33,169 nucleotides of DNA from Paenibacillus dendritiformis (lineage in GTDB: Bacteria > Bacillota > Bacilli > Paenibacillales > Paenibacillaceae): NCBI RefSeq assembly GCF_015845845.1, contig NZ_LDIG01000292.1:1-33169 (forward strand). The letters are read 5' to 3'. The stretch's first letter is position 1, and every line of letters begins with the position of its first letter. Positions 31,983 to 33,169 of the stretch are shown here, piece by piece. The position numbers and the translations under genes are program-made. Below the pieces are notes generated by a model that saw only the letters and a list, made by a program, of their open reading frames with translations, made no database searches and was not told where the DNA came from.

Positions 31983-32034
31983 GGACCTCACTAATAATCT
32001 TTGCAGTAAGGTGGTTAAATATTAAGCATCAAGC

Positions 32035-32068
32035 AACGGGCTACCAGCATGATAGGTAGCCCGTTCCG
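32035..32068. terminator. terminator after the methyltransferase
   Basis: AACGGGCTACC (32035-32045) pairs with GGTAGCCCGTT (32055-32065), 11 bp, 9-base loop. There is only a short T-rich tail on the plus strand. It also overlaps the end of a converging pseudogene. Confidence 0.65.
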
Positions 32069-32354
32069 TTTACTGGCGTAACGCCTCGCATATTCAACTC
32101 ATCAATGCCCCGCTGCGTAAGCCGAAAGATTTTGTTTTTTGCTTGTCCAACACTGCCTTAAAGTATCCCCGTTCCGCAAGCACTTTTGTACATTGATAGA
32201 TCGTATTCTTAGGATCGTATTCTTAGGCCGATTGAAGGGCATGAACTTAACAAGGCCGGGCATGGTTAAATGCTCCCATTTGGAATTGCGTTCATAATCG
32301 AATGGTCAAGCGTCAGTAGTTGGCATTTAAAAGTTTTACTGCGTCTCTCGTCAT
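32041..32354 (-). pseudogene. winged-helix-like DNA-binding protein, inactivated
   Basis: On the minus strand TAGGAGG stands before ATG 32354 (MTRDAVKLLNANY, then TGA). Later the frame carries KWEHLTMPGLVKFMPFNRPKNTI and YQCTKVLAERGYFKAVLDKQKNKIFRLTQRGIDELNMRGVTPVNGTGYLSCW. The second half has the helix-wing layout common in phage and plasmid regulators. The two parts are thrown out of frame by a 14-bp tandem duplication at 32199-32226, and the first part has an extra stop. This covers most of the 31983-32471 gap; nothing else is seen there. Confidence 0.6.
32199..32226. repeat. 14-bp tandem duplication
   Basis: GATCGTATTCTTAG occurs twice back to back (32199-32212 and 32213-32226). Fourteen is not a multiple of three, so the second copy breaks the reading frame of the pseudogene around it. 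With one copy removed the sequence reads through. Confidence 0.85.
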
Positions 32355-32471
32355 AGCCAAAACCTCCTAGTATTTCTAATAATCAAACAGAAAACTTCGT
32401 TGCTTTTTGAAGGATACTGTAAAAATTTGTGGAATCAGTAGAGTAAGTTTATTTGTGAAGGGGGCGTATTT

Positions 32472-32814
32472 ATGAAAAAAATATTATCTTCCGAACTCAG
32501 GGAACAGGCTGGTTCAAATAGTTTTAATAGATTTGATTATCAGGCACATTGGATTGTATATCATATGTTAAGCGAATATAAGAAAAATTCCCAGTTCCTC
32601 ATTTTTTGTGAATACCATGATGACATGGCAAAGGTAACTGATTTGGAAAACCCAACTTGTGCCGAATTTTTTCAAATTAAAACCACTGAAAAATACTCAA
32701 AATGGACTCTTTCAAGATTGACTAGCACGAGTACGAAAAAAAGTGGTGGAATAAAAAATAGTTTTTTAGGGTTTATTTTGGCTCAAAACCGTAATCAGTG
32801 CTTGACGAAATAAT
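32472..32814 (+). pseudogene. DUF4297 (Cap4-type) defence nuclease, truncated by an insertion
   Basis: The first 100 or so residues, LREQAGSNSFNRFDYQAHWIVYHMLSEYKKNSQFLIFCEYHDDMAK... AEFFQIKTTEKYSKWTLSRL, match the start of DUF4297 proteins, the dsDNA nuclease domain of CBASS Cap4 and related anti-phage effectors. The D and QIK of the restriction-type active site are visible. The native frame ends about 32779, where an ISL3-type end (GGCTC...) begins; the last residues AQNRNQCLTK come from the element. Full-length relatives are several times longer, so this copy is dead unless rejoined outside the window. AAGGGGG precedes the ATG. Confidence 0.75.
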
Positions 32815-33082
32815 CTCAGGCTGAAAATGGAAAAACATCTGCTAATCCTGTAATGTTGTAAGTCTCACCGAACAACAAAAAAGGAATAGACAGATGCAAA
32901 ACCAGTATATCAATGAATTGCTCGACATACCAGAGCTAAAAATCCGCCAAATCCTGTCCATCGATGCCGATGAACTTCACATAGAAGCTTTCCCCATCAG
33001 CGAAAAGCAATGCTGTCCGTGCTGTGGGTCGGATCAAAATGTCATCCGCAAAGGAAGCAATGGCATACGGATCGTCCGACAT
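32780..33082 (+). mobile_element. ISL3-family insertion sequence, left part
   Basis: The presumed left end GGCTCAAAACCG starts at 32780, directly where the DUF4297 frame goes wrong, followed by 100 or so non-coding bases and the transposase start. The element is apparently cut at about 33083 by another element, and its right end is not in the window. Confidence 0.65.
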
Positions 33083-33106
33083 GGGTCTGTCAAGAGTTTT
33101 GTGTAA
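32894..33106 (+). pseudogene. ISL3 family transposase, N-terminal fragment
   Basis: Residues 1-63 (INELLDIPELKIRQILSIDADELHIEAFPI... CCPCCGSDQNVIRKGSNGIRIVRH) are the N-terminus of ISL3-type transposases, including the CPxCG-type zinc-finger motif CCPCCG. After RIVRH the frame runs into a sequence resembling an IS256-type end and stops, so over 80 percent of the usual length is missing. AAAGGAAT precedes the ATG. Confidence 0.75.
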
Positions 33107-33169
33107 ACGCATTGATGATGAAGCCCCCTCGGGGGCGGTTCGCCCCTTAGCTTAAATGTTGTCCGACCC
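33083..33169. mobile_element. candidate IS256-family end, running off the window
   Basis: GGGTCTGTCAAGAGTTTTGTGTAAACG (33083-33109) has the look of the terminal inverted repeats of IS256-type elements, which commonly read TGTCA...TTTTGTGTAAA. It begins exactly where the ISL3 transposase loses its family similarity. The rest (33110-33169) holds a small hairpin, GCCCCCTCGGGGGC, and no gene. The other end is not visible. Confidence 0.45.

Overview
The window looks like a chromosome segment of a Paenibacillus-type Bacillota. The evidence is strong GGAGG-type ribosome binding sites, a CIRCE element, a B. subtilis-like MntR and mnt system, YpsA, Bacillus/Clostridium-type holin and sigma-like genes, and Gram-positive insertion sequences. 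It is a patchwork of GC-rich core genes and AT-rich accessory blocks.

Layout. 1-708: the istA end of an IS21-type element, cut by the window edge. 772-3411: a NUDIX hydrolase and htpG, the latter with a perfect CIRCE operator and a strong terminator. 3412-10428: an accessory zone holding a proline symporter gene with a premature stop, a holin divergent from a two-gene split sigma factor, several small membrane or unknown proteins and a dead IS1380-type element. Two decayed copies of the htpG 3' end and terminator (5160-5331 and 9502-9553) divide this zone, as if it grew by repeated insertion or duplication at the end of htpG. 10534-13762: the mntB-mntC-mntA manganese ABC transporter and mntR, convergent with ypsA (13839-14402).

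14720-27237 is the most interesting part. Seven genes run in one direction: a coiled-coil/DcrB-like adaptor candidate, a VgrG-like spike protein, a pentapeptide-repeat protein, an Imm11-like protein, a DUF4280 PAAR-like tip protein, a 2518-residue VgrG-Rhs fusion with a swapped AT-rich C-terminal toxin, and a small immunity candidate. Together they make a complete spike, tip, effector and immunity set for a contractile injection machine in a Gram-positive genome, but no sheath, tube or baseplate gene is in the window. The toxin tip ends in a motif resembling the ParB/sulfiredoxin fold.

27260-33169 is a degraded defence and prophage area: a broken phage ArpU-type regulator, two decayed tRNA-like sequences, an EcoRII-type restriction enzyme, a Vsr mismatch endonuclease, a Dcm-type methyltransferase with an apparent ribbon-helix-helix N-terminus, a winged-helix pseudogene broken by a 14-bp tandem duplication, and a DUF4297 (Cap4-type) nuclease gene cut by an ISL3-type element that is itself apparently cut by an IS256-like end.
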